From Dicaeum eximium (Eukaryota > Chordata > Aves > Passeriformes > Dicaeidae), in contig VWZP01006690.1 of NCBI GenBank assembly GCA_013396995.1, positions 1,266,224 to 1,330,223 of the forward strand: 64,000 nt of DNA, in the 5' to 3' direction. The notes beneath the pieces were generated by a model that saw only the letters and a list, made by a program, of their open reading frames with translations, was not told the origin of the DNA and made no database searches. Below are positions 1-12,100 of the stretch, piece by piece (position 1 is the first letter of the stretch; every line of letters begins with the position of its first letter). The translations under genes and the position numbers were made by a program.

Positions 1-3000
1 CCAACCTCAGATTTAATAACGCAGAACTGCAGAAAACCCTCAGATACCATCAACTCTCTGCTGTTTAAGGGGAAAACAAAATCCAACAAGCGCCCTAAAC
101 CCAAACAATCCTATATATTATTAAGGAGGAAGATGAACTATTTGTATGTTCCTCCCCTGATTTTTCAGTTCAGTGTCATTTTCACTGTGGTAACCAAATG
201 TTCTCATCCATTCCACTCTTCCTTTCCTACTCCAGAACTGAAGGAGCTGCAGTGGCACTGGCACATGGACAGCACTAACTGTGCATCCAGGATCTTTCCC
301 ACTGGCAGATTGAGGATTGCCCTTCATTGTTTTTCAAATTATTTTTTCAGGCAGTGAAATTTCTGTTAATTCTGACAGGTAGGAGCAAATTTTAAAGTGT
401 AGGTTTTGACTTTGGGCTTCTAAGTGTTCCTTTGTCACAAAGCACCACAGAGCTTCACAGGCTTCCTGTGAGCTGAGCTGACAGGTAGGGTGCTCTTCAC
501 ATAAAGCCTATTTTTTCCTTAATAATTGCTGAGTAGTTAGAAATAAATGACTATAAAAAAAAAACCAAAAATGTTTAGTGTCACCCAGTCACAGCAAATG
601 ACTCTATGCAAGTACACATCCTAGCAAGAATAAGGGTTTTTCTTAAAACTACTTTAAGCTTTTATTTTGTTTTTAATTACGGTTTTACATCAAATTCACG
701 AGCTTTCATGCTTCAAACCTGCTTTAAAAAAAGACCAATGTGGGGCTGCTGAATTCTGCCATAAGCACTTTAATACTAAATAGTAGTGCTGTATATGAAC
801 AGCAGCTGCTGGGGGTGCAGGTAAAATAGAGATGCTTGTGAATGGTTTTTTCCTATTTAGTAAGGAATTGAAAAATGACACGTTTCAGTCCTGTGACCTC
901 TGAGAAAGTATCTGCAGGCAAAGTTGTGCATATTTGAGCCTTCACAGCCACACTTACAAGATCCACACCATCAGACTGACCCTGCAGTTGATGGGTACTC
1001 TAATGATCTTGGGCACATTATGCCAATTATGTGGAGTGACCCCAAAGCCACGGATGGTAGTCACAATTAACACTTGAGATTAATAGATGGGTCTCTTGGT
1101 GAATTGTCTTATTTGAAGGACTCACAAACCTGCTGCAGTAGGGATCCTGTACAACATATACAGGCTGTTCTGCTGCTAATACTGTCCACATGGTTCCAAA
1201 ATAGACCTTGCCAAATCATTAAATGGATCTTGCAGAACACTGAATTTTAATTGCTCTGGGGATACTGAGAGAGAACAGTATTGATTGACTAACTTTATGT
1301 AAGTTTATTAAGAGTTGTTAATCTAATATCTAATTAAGGGATTTTGTTTTACTTTTTTTGCAAGATATTTCTGTGATTTTATTAATGATATTTTAAATGC
1401 CCCTTCTCTAATAATTTACATGCATCAAAAGGGAATTAAAAGAATTACCTTGAACTGAAATATTTTCCCTCTAGGGCAAACTTTTCAAACATGGTAATTT
1501 CAGACAGCTAAATTCAGAGTTAGCCACAAAGAGGTGGTGAGGTGCAGAAGACCTGAAAGGTGGGAGGCTGACTGTTCAAGTCAAAGGTGACACTGTGAGA
1601 AGAGGTAGGATGAGGTGGCATTTGGCTGGGTGGGGTTTTTTCTCTCTTGTAAGCTTTTCCACATAAAATCCCCTTGCAGATGAAGGTAACCTAGAGAAGG
1701 GACAAACAAGCATGGAATTGAGGTGGTGGGATGCTCTGCTGAGAGTGGCATGGGAGTGAGAAAGATGCAAGAAGTACTTTGAAAAGAAAACTGTGTCCTG
1801 CCAAAATGACTTTATGTCCTGCAGAACCTCTGCATTACAGACTGAGATCCTGTGAAAAAGTGGATTTTAACATTAGTGTCAGTGGGTCAGAAGTTGTCAT
1901 CTTCCCTTGTGTGTATCCGTGTGGCTCCTGATGGGGACAAAGCAGAGTAGAGGAAATGGTGAAGATTTCTTCATTTTTACTTGTGTGTCCCAAATCAGAA
2001 CAGGATTGGTTAGTTTTGAATTTAATTTGCAAAGAGGCTCTGCAGACTAAGGGAATTTGTCTAGGAAGAGAAAGAGCTGATCAGGTAGTTTAACAGAGTA
2101 TGTCCTCTAGCCCTGGAATTTTTCTACTGAAAAATGTGACATTACTGGATATTCTTGGAATACAAATTACTACTGTGATGCATATGTCATGGGTGGATAC
2201 CATGTTATACTGAGTCTACCAGCAGTTTTTAATGAAAAGGTATAAAATAAAATAAATTTCAGACGATGTTCCAGGGAGAATATTTTCCCTGTGAAAACTG
2301 TAGTAAAGGACATGGAAATGTCATGGAGAGTGAATTTAAAGAGGGGGTGCAAAGCTACAGAACCACCTCTGGCACACAATTACTGGGAAAGGACAAATTT
2401 TGCATAGCCTATGGCTCAAATAAAGGGTGAGGCTACATCCCATGGGAAAAGTGCTGGAGAGCCATTAAAAAATGACCATTTCCATGTAACAGCTGGCACA
2501 AGGCAAGTAACAAGTGATGAGAAGGTTGGCAGATCCCACTTATTTGTTAATTGTTATAAAAGAGCAAGCTGTTTTGTACAAGATATATAGCAATAACCTT
2601 TGGTTTGAAGGATTTGTAACAGTGAAGTCTGTAAATAGCAAAACAAAAAATTCAACAGCTTTAAGTGTACTGCATTTCAAGTAGAAAATGATGATCAGCA
2701 AAGGCAAACTCAGAATTTGTGTCAGTCATCTCATTGCATCAGTTGAGACTTTTGTAAATGCACAGAAAACACCCTGACCTGACACCTTGGTAATCAGGAC
2801 ACTGATATGTGAAAGAAGTGATTGAAAAATAACTTATTATTTGTATACCAATTATTTAAAAACAATTTGAACTCAGTAAAATGTTTCAGTGAAAATGCAC
2901 CTACTTTTAAACCTGCTTGAAATAATAAGTCTGAGGATCAGCATCAAGGGTATCATCCAATGCAAGTCTGATCAATTAAATATCTATAAGGAAAAACCCC

Positions 3001-3455
3001 AGCTCTGAGTGCTGTTACTGCCCAGGAAGGCTTGTCTCATAGGGAGGTTTATTGAAATTCATGTGGACACTGGCTCCCATCCTCAGGCTGCCTCCAACGT
3101 GTGGCATTCAATTCCAAAACCTTTCTTGTTTGCCTCCACTAAGAAATGTCCCTGATGACCAGACATGCCAAGATTTAATAATCAGCCTTGGACAGAAATA
3201 AAGCAAATGCGTAAATCCCTGAAAGAGCAAAGTGAGTCTTGTGGTTCCTACCACAAGAGGCTTCCTATGGCAATTTAAAATTGTGTTTGTATGCAGAAGT
3301 GTTAGTTATTAGCTTTCCCTCTGATCTTTTAAGTCATCATGGTTTTTTTGATCACAGAATTCCAAACATGTTACTAGGCAGAAAATTTGGTCCCTTGCTT
3401 AATTAATGAAAGTAGATTAAAGCTTGTGCTGCAAGGATAGTGATAATGTCACAAT
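1..3455. other. Unique AT-rich non-coding sequence
   Basis: I see no gene here. The open frames are all short (80 codons or fewer), overlap one another on both strands and resemble no family I know. No transposon ends, RNA gene or tandem array is visible. The stretch is moderately AT-rich with many short A and T runs, as is usual for avian intergenic or intronic DNA. A small imperfect hairpin (CCTGTA/TACAGG) lies near 1,146-1,164 and is within chance expectation. Confidence 0.6.
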
Positions 3456-3475
3456 AAAAAAAAAAAAAAAAAAAA
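3456..3475 (+). repeat. Poly(A) run, 20 nt
   Basis: An uninterrupted run of 20 A bases follows ACAAT and precedes GATTATGTTATT. It could be the tail of a decayed retroposed copy, but the sequence upstream is unrecognised. The only candidate flanking duplication is a 5-base GATTA (about 3,414 and 3,476), which is too short to count. I treat it as a simple homopolymer. Confidence 0.85.
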
Positions 3476-6400
3476 GATTATGTTATTTACATCATGTTTG
3501 CATCCTGGGTAAATAGGCAAAATGTGAAAAACACAAGGATAGTTCCCACCATCTGCAATTTTGTGGGAAAAAAGCTGATAATTAGCAGAGTGCAGTCTGA
3601 GCTGGGTACATCTGTGTGCATTTCTATTAAACGTTCTAAAGGCTATTTCAATAAAATGCTTCAAATGACTGTCAATTTTCATGGTACACAAGTCTCCACA
3701 AATAATCCAGAAGAGTAAATGAGTTTTTCAAAATAAAGGTGCCATGCTCACTTAGCATGGATTTAATTTTTGTAGAAAGAGATGAGCTTAGTAGCAGCAA
3801 TTTCACCTACTGAATTGATAGCACTTAGGAAGTTTTAATTGCAGACTGTAAAATTCCTCTTAGCTCCTGGCTCTGTTACTCTTGGATACAGCATTGCAGG
3901 GTGCAGGGTCTGCTCCAACCACTCCTGCAAACTGTAATGAGGCAAATGCATAAAAATTATTCTGCTAGTTTAGCATTTATCATGTTTTTCCTGAAGAAAA
4001 AAAAAAAAAGAGAGAGAAAAAATCCCCAACACCCTGGGCACTAAAACAGTGATGGCATGAAATCAATTTTGTAAATGTCAAGACATTGGACTGGAATTTT
4101 CCAGGGAGTCTAAGCGCATTAGCAGCTCAAATCCCATTGAAAACCTACCATACACACTCTGGACAAATTACAGAAACAGCAGATCTGTAAAAACAGCTGC
4201 CCTGGCAATGTGGAATATTCCTTGGAAAGGAGCTGTGGAGCCGGGGTCAGCCTCAGGGTGGGGCTGAGGGGGGCCCCTCACTCCTCTCCAAAGGGACCAG
4301 AGATTTTCTGTGTCCTTCCCAACCATGCAGGTGTTGCAGGGATGTTGCCCTCCCTGCAGGGCTGGGTGTGGCTGCAGCCCCAATTTACCCTTCCAGCAGT
4401 CAGGTAGAAGTGGATGTAGAGACAGAGATGTCATGTAGCCATCTAAAGCTTCCTGGGCAAATAGGCAGGATAAATATGAAAATATTTCTCTAAAATAACA
4501 GCACTGACCCTTCAGCTGACACTCACCCATGTTCCTCCAAAGCAGTTAAGTGAAGAGAAGATGGGCAATTCACAGTCTGCCTTTCAGTATTCTATCAGCA
4601 GAAATTTTTTTCCCTGGGATAATGCCTATCTTACCTTCAGCAGTATTTAAAATGTGGTCTGAGCAAAACCCAGGATCTTCTTTTCCTCAAAAATGTATAT
4701 TTGTATGTATAAAAATACGCATATGCATATATATACAAAGAACTTATTTTCACCCCCCTGAAATTAGTCATAAAATGATGATGATGATGCTTTGAATTTG
4801 TGTTTTACCATGAATTGTAGCTCAAATGTTTCTAACTCCAGCTCTTCCTTTAAACAAAGTTCTCACCTCTGGCTGCATCTGCTGTGTTTCATGGCACTGG
4901 CTGGTACCTGACACCAGGGAGAGCAGGACACACCTGAACACTGTGCTTGCATTTATCCAGATATTGGAAGTGATGCTTCCCTTCCACCTCCCAGGCACCT
5001 GGGGATTTCAGAAATGAGCTCATACTCTTTGTAGGCAGCAGTACAGCCTTGTTCAAATCCTTCCAGCCTTCAAGTTGCACTGAAACAAAAGCTGATCAGC
5101 ACTTTACTTGTACTTAAATCATACCAACATCTCCAGCAGTGTTTGGTAGTCTTTGACTATACTTCACTGATTACTGCTGAGAAAGAGTAATTGGAAATGG
5201 CAAGGAAAGAAAGTTTCAGGCTTGCATTGCAGCTGATTTTAAACGTCAGCTGAGAAGTGCAATGTTAGCTCTTTGCATGAAGAATGCTGCTGAAAGAAAT
5301 GTTATTTCCTCCAGTTTTATTATTGCCTTAACATTTTTCTCATTTCACAGAAAAAGAAGGCATAATTCTGATTTCAGTGAAATGCATCTGCTGAGGTTGA
5401 TTGTCTCTCAGAGCTCTCGTTCACTCAGGTTCCTGTTTATTATTGGATGTGTCCCAAAGAAACATTTTGCGCAATTTGTTAAGTAATTCTATGAAGAAAT
5501 TCTGTTTATGCAGGTTCTTAGTTCATCTCCCTTTAGCATCTTAAGACTGGACTTTTATTCCTGTTATGACTTGTACCACAAAGAAAAATATACTTGAGAA
5601 CATTACATATTCTGCCTCCCATTCCTACAGTGATGTTATGTTTTACTGGAGTTGAAAGTGTTATTTAAAAGGATGGTAGGGTTGATATTTGCACTTTTGC
5701 TGTTGTAATGAGCAAGGGGAAGAGCAGAGTGTGCCTGTGACATGTTGGCAAAGGGGATGTACAGGCCCTGCGTGCACTCACGATTTAAATACAAGAACTT
5801 TGTCACATCATTTTTCATCTAAACCCATCTTATCTCATCTCTATTAACTGTTTTTATATATTTAGAAAATGCCCCTGAAACAGTTAACATGAAGAATAAG
5901 TTTGTTCTTGAAGTTTGTATAGCCATGGCTTCCTCTTCATCCCTCTGTTCTGAAGCAGTTTTTTTGGTTCTGTTATAAGGTAAAATCCTGTCTGCGCTGG
6001 GTAATGAAGAGGTAAAGTTGCTGGTTTTGTGTACTGAATGATTTATAAAAGTTGTTAAATATAATGAGCAAAGGCAGAATACATTGGTAGCTGTAGTGTA
6101 AAAATATTATCAAGTGATATAACCATCAAATTAATTAAATTCAGTGTGATATAAATTAGGCAAAGTGGTATGCAAATAGGTGTTCAGGCACTTAGCTGTT
6201 TGGTTGTAACTAGTATGTCCAACTGATGCCAAGAAACTATTTCAGGATAAAGAGCACCATTTGCATTTGTTATTATCTCCATGAGGTTAACAGAGCTGAA
6301 ATTCTGTTTGTGGAAATTTGGCCTAAGTTGTCAACATAAATTAAAAATACTACCTGCTCTTCATAACAGTCCTTTCTGTTCTGGATCCTGGGCTTGTATA

Positions 6401-9143
6401 AATTAGTGTAAATCCCCAGAAACCAAATATATATCCTAAGGAGAGAGAGTTGGGTGTGAGGAGTGTGGACAGGGGTGTTTCTATAACCAGCTTTTACAGA
6501 TATTCTTGACACATCTAACTGGTAACAAATCTCTCAAGCTCCATCCTAAGCTGTTTTTTCCCTCTGTCACTATTTCTAAAGCTGTGCCATCCTGCTGGAA
6601 ACCCATTTCAGGTGTCCAGTCTAAATTACTGCAGTTTTTTGCTCCTCTGACAGCATTTTCCTCTGGCTGCTCTCACCTTCTCAGCCTTCACTTTGTCACA
6701 TTTGCTCTTTGTGTAAGTGAGGATCTCCTTTCTTCTGGTTGCCACTGGTGCTCTCCTCTGTGACAACTGGATGTTCTCTTTCTCGGTGCTAAAACCACTG
6801 ATACTGGTGTGATGCTGTATTATCTACTCAGCTTGAGTATTGTGATTTGTAGCATTATCCCACAGCTCCTTGGAGGATTGGCTTTGTTAGCAGCAGACAT
6901 TCCTATGCAAGTCATCATCCTGCCTTGTGAAGAGCATCAGCCCAGTGAAGAAATAATGGCACAGGCAACCATAAGACTTTTTTTCCTTTTTGATAGCAAA
7001 CCCCTAGTGTTTTACTATTGCAAGAATTGTATTAACAGAGCTAGCTACAACCTGTTTTAGAAGCTGACGTTTATTTGATTAAAATGAAACAAAGTCTTTT
7101 GTTAGTTTCCTGTTCTTCACTGTTAGAAAATTGTTAATATTGTAAGGGATACCAAGAGGACTACTGTGTGAAAATATGAGAGGTATGAATGGAGCGAATT
7201 AACAGGAATAACAAGTAGATTCATTATTGATAATGTATTGGAAGTTCAGAGAATTAATCTCTGACTGGAGGAGATGGTGTCAGACTGCACCTGCAAAGCT
7301 TTTCTTTTTGAGGACAGGTATTTCATGACTTTGGAGGGCATGTCAGCTGTGTTTTCTAATCCACAGCATAAAAAGGGAAGTGGTTCAGTACATAGCTCTG
7401 CAGTGACCCCAGATACTTACAAAAAACTTTATTTGAACAGGGGAACATTAACTACTTGAAAAGCACAGGAAAGTCACTAAGAACTTGAGTAAAAGTCAAC
7501 ATTAGATATTCCCAGAACAATGGGTCTTCAAATCCATTTAATTTTCTATACTAACAAGACAGGAGATGTCACATATCTAAAGTTCTTTGATAGTCTGTCC
7601 TGTGAGTTCTTGTAAGCAAGATAGAGGAATAGAGTTTGATAACAATATAGTGAAATGAGGTCAAGACTTCTTGTGAAGTGAGCCTCAGAGAACAATTATA
7701 AATGATTGCCAGGATGGGAAGGCTGTACCATGCAAGTGCCCCAGTGGGCTGCCCAGGTATTGCTCAGGTTCTCTTTAGCAGCCTGCAGCAAAGGCAGAGT
7801 GTTCATTAAATCTGCAGGTGATATTAATGTGAGAGCCTGTATGAAGAAGATTTAACATTTAGGAGAAGCTTGAAGAGTGGAAGAACTAGTTTGCAATTCT
7901 GTTAAGGGTAAATAAAAAGAGCTAGGCTTGGGTACAGGTGATTGTCAGTGCTCCAGGCTGGGGAAGAGCAGGGTGGGCAGGTGCTCTGGGGAAGGGGATG
8001 TGAAGGGCCCTGAGTGAATCACAGGTCAGAGGAGATCACAGGAGTCTTATTAAAGCTAAGTGGGAATTTCAAGTGGAAAATTGCATCTATGAAATCATCT
8101 TTCCCTCTCCAGAAACTAAGGGACCTCATCTGCCAGTCCCTCACCTAGTCATGAAGAAGGGGGCATTGCTGAAAGAGTATCTGCATGCCTATATCTATAT
8201 TCATTTCCTATTAGTCAACTGTATCGTAAAATGTTTTTTTGCTAAGATCCAACCCTTGAGAATGAGAACCCAACAATTTTAAGCCAAGCTGCATCAAGCA
8301 TTTCAGATAATAAATCTGAGGGAAAGGTTTCACAAAGATGTAAGGATTGTCACATCTCAGTATGACTGAACTTTCTACATCAAAAATACTTGAGATTTCT
8401 GTTTTGCCTATTGCAAAGACTTGATTTCAGTTAACAGTTTTCAGTCTACACCAGACAAACATTAAAAATAAACATTGCTTAGGAGAATCACATGCAGGTG
8501 AAATACATCCATGAACTTCACCTTAAAGTCACTGCTCAAAATTCCAAACCTTGCTTATTTTAAACTGATGAGCTGGTCATTATTTTTACCTTATTACTTC
8601 TTACCACTGATATTTTTCCTCCAAGTGTGGATTTTAATGTTCAGTTTCTTTGTAGTACCAATTATAAAAGTCTTTGCCTAGGGCTTCAATCATTATTTTA
8701 ACAGATTTTCTTGCACAGAACTATCTTGTTTTCCAAGACAAGTTGTTTAGGTTCACTGATGACGAGGGAATCAAAAGCATGCCCGAGACATATGGCTGTT
8801 TTCAAACTTGTACCTAAGTCCTTGCAGTGCTTTGCCAAAGAGTGGGCACGGGTGTGCTCCTCAAGGATGGCAGCAGAGCAGAGTTATCCTGGCTCACAGA
8901 GAGCTGCAGGGCTTGCTGGGCTCCTCGGTGCTGCAAACCCTGTGCATCCTCTGCAATGAAGGGCCTGTCTCGCAGAGGAGCACCTGCAGCAGCTGCACCA
9001 GTGGAGTGCACAAGCTTCCAGAGGGTCAGACAGAATTTAGGAAAGCACCTACTCTAAATATAATTCAGCTCATTTAGTTAAGCTGTATCTGTAACCTGCA
9101 TCTCAAAAGCACAGCCTCCTTGGTGATCCCTGTGTGTGCTGAC
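3476..9143. other. Unique AT-rich non-coding sequence
   Basis: No gene is supported. There is a purine run (A13 then GAGAGAG) at about 3,997-4,022, a TA-rich patch near 4,720-4,738 and a short (ATG)5 tract at 4,775-4,789. A slightly GC-richer patch at 4,200-4,400 gives overlapping open frames on both strands (120 codons or fewer) with no family resemblance. The rest is ordinary unique sequence. Confidence 0.6.
4775..4789 (+). repeat. (ATG)5 trinucleotide microsatellite
   Basis: Five consecutive ATG units lie in AT-rich unique sequence. The tract is short and has no apparent coding context. Confidence 0.8.
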
Positions 9144-9172
9144 TAATAATATTAATAATAATAATAATAATT
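9144..9172 (+). repeat. (TAA)n microsatellite
   Basis: About nine TAA/AAT units run with one interruption (TAATATTAATAATAATAA pattern). No known repeat family adjoins the tract. Confidence 0.85.
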
Positions 9173-12100
9173 TCTGAGAGTTTCAGACAGAGGAAAACAG
9201 TCAAACATTTCCAGCTGTAGGCAGATGAGCACAGGAGATGACGCAGTTCAGCAAACCACGTTGGTCCTGAGGGGGGCTGAGGGGCACGGGAGGAATTGTG
9301 GCCAGTGCTTAATACAAAGGTTGTAGCATTTGCCAAACTTGTATTTATTTGTATTTGAAGCGGTATTTGGACTGAGCTCTTGGGGCTAGAGCTGCAGATA
9401 GGTTAGGCACAGCTACAGGGCTGTAATTTCTCTTTTTTGGCCTTGTATGGATAAGGCTAATTAGGTTATAGGACAAAATAAGGTTTCCAAGGAACTTCTG
9501 CAAGCGTAGGACTTGGATCTAATTTAGTGCTGTGATTTTATTCACACTCTGTGTGATATTTGTTACCTGCCATTGATGGTTTTGGAAACGACAAAGTAGC
9601 TTAAGTGCTCCTCCAATATTTGCAGAAGCTGAGTTCTTTGCAGGAGGGAGCTGAGGGCCCTGCTGGAGGCCATGGTAGGAAGATTATGGATTGCAGAGTT
9701 TAATCTGTCTCTTTTTACACATTATGCACCAACTACAGACCCTGCCTGCTGACTTTTTTTTTGTTTCTATGACAGAATTAAAAAAAAATCTGAGAATGCT
9801 CTGTACCATAAGAAATAAGGTCACAGAAAAGAGGGTCCTTTTTATATCTCTGCTACTGTCATTCTGTGCAGCCCTGGGTAAATGAGATTTTCTCTCTGCG
9901 TTCACTACTCCCTTCCCTTGGCTTTCTAAATGAGCAGGATCCCAGAAGCAGGGACTGTGTCTCTGTCCTTCTGCAACATGGACCTTTTAAACCCACATTT
10001 GAATTTTGCACTGAATTAGCACACATGAGAATCATGCACTACCCTACACTTGATTGCAAACTGAAATGTAAGTCAGCAGAGAAACAGCAGTCATTAAACT
10101 GAGAAATAAAGAAAGAAGTAAACATTTCTGTTTCTCAGAAATTAACCAGGTGAAATATATTGTTCCATTTGGAGTTTATGGATTACAATGCAATTGACAG
10201 TTAAAAAAACATGTAGACTTTTAAATGTAGTTAAATATTTCAATAAAACACTCTAAATTAGGGCTGTATAAAGTTAATGGGGACTTGCTTATCTCTTCTT
10301 TCATGGTCTAGTGGCTTCAGAGCCTGACAATTCTTTCCAAATAGTGGAATAGTGGCAGGAAAAAGCATAGTGCTGCTGTAAATAAAAGCTACTGTTGTTT
10401 CCCAATGAGGTTTTGTTGTGAAGCTCTGACAAAGCTTGGGAAAGGACAGAGGAAGGAAATTTTAAAAAGCCCAAACCCAATGAGGGTGGTTACCATAAAT
10501 TATTTCATCCTTTAGAAGTAGAAACAACAATTTGACTGCTACGGTGAGAATTTTCCTGCTCAATAGTTCCTTGTTTTATTGTTGTTTTCCTTGATGGTTA
10601 TTGCTGCAAGGTTTGTGGGTGTTAGGAATCCTTGGGCAGTGTTATTGGAGCAGCTCACCCCTGCTCCTGAGGCAGCTGCTCTCCACTAGTGCTGTTTGAC
10701 TCCAAATCAAACCCTGTTGCCTGACACTTTGAACAATTTCTCTTTTTGGCTAGTCTGCAAAACACCATTTACCCTGGGCCAACACACACACATTGCAGCC
10801 AGATGTGAATCTGCAAGGGTCACTAGAAAGGAAAATAATCCTTCTGCCTTTTGAATTCAGGGCAAAACCAGTTTAGAGAATATTATTATTTAAAAGATTT
10901 ATGAGTAGTTAGATGATCAGGATTCTGGCTTTGATCAGCAAATATTCCCTTGCCTTGTGCTTCTTTCAGCCTCCTGAAATCTAAACAACAGCTAGAACCC
11001 CAGGGGCTCCCCAAGGGCATGATTCAGCCTGGAGCTTTCTGTTGGAGCCTCGGGAGCTCAGCCTGGGGCTCACCAGGGATCTGTGCTCAGCTGCTGCCGG
11101 CACCGGAGGCTGGGGCTGTCATTCAGGTCTCCTCTCTGTGTATTTGGATTTCATTAAAGAAATGGCTAGACAGAAACTGCTTGGAGTATCTTGATGTGAA
11201 CAAGCAGATTTTGTCACTGTAATGTCCAGCAGAAACTGTAAATTGTTTGTTGTGTGCATTAGGAGATGAATGCTGGCAAATGCCAGCTGTGAATTCATAA
11301 GGGAAATAGAAATATCTGCTTCTCTGGCTGCACGTCAAATCCCTTTCTTGGATCATGTATAAGCTTTAAAGAGAGGAGGCACTGGTTTTGAATTCAGACC
11401 TAATATCTGGTGAAGAGAGAAGAGACATGTAAGGATGTTTTTGAAGCGTTTGAGAATTGCCAGGTGGGTTCTGCTGTGAGCTGTACTCCACCACAATCAG
11501 AACTCTGGACTCCTGATTTTATATATCTAGACTGCCTGAGGGAGGAAATCTAAAAAGGTTTTGAATAAATTATCTCTTGCCTACAAGTAACAAATGCAGG
11601 AAAAGGACTCCAAAGAAAAATATTTCCATGCTGATTTTGTTTTAAGAAGTATAAAGGTAAAAGAGATTTCACAAACAAGAAACTGGGAAAACCAGCTATA
11701 GTTTTCAAAATGTTGGTACCCGTGGGAACAGCAAGAGGAAGCAGAATGGCACTAAAACCCCAGGAAGAGATATTAGTGTTCAGAAAACTCAGTGTGATAG
11801 ATTGGAAACCCCAGCACTGCGCCAAGCAGTGCGTGTGCACGGGCAGGGACACGCCACTCATCCTGCAGCAATGTCCCAAGGTGGATGGATAACGTCTCCA
11901 CAAGACAATCAGTTTAGGAACAACAAATTTTCCAGCTGAGAGAAGGAAATTTGCTCTTCTTCTACACAATCACGCATCCTGTCTAAAGATGCATGCCTTG
12001 AATGAAGGTAGAATTACTCCCCAGGGCACAGATTTTTCTCCAAGAGCTGCAATGACCAGGCAGAGTGTCCCAAACTGCAGTGGAAATGTAGTGAACCCCA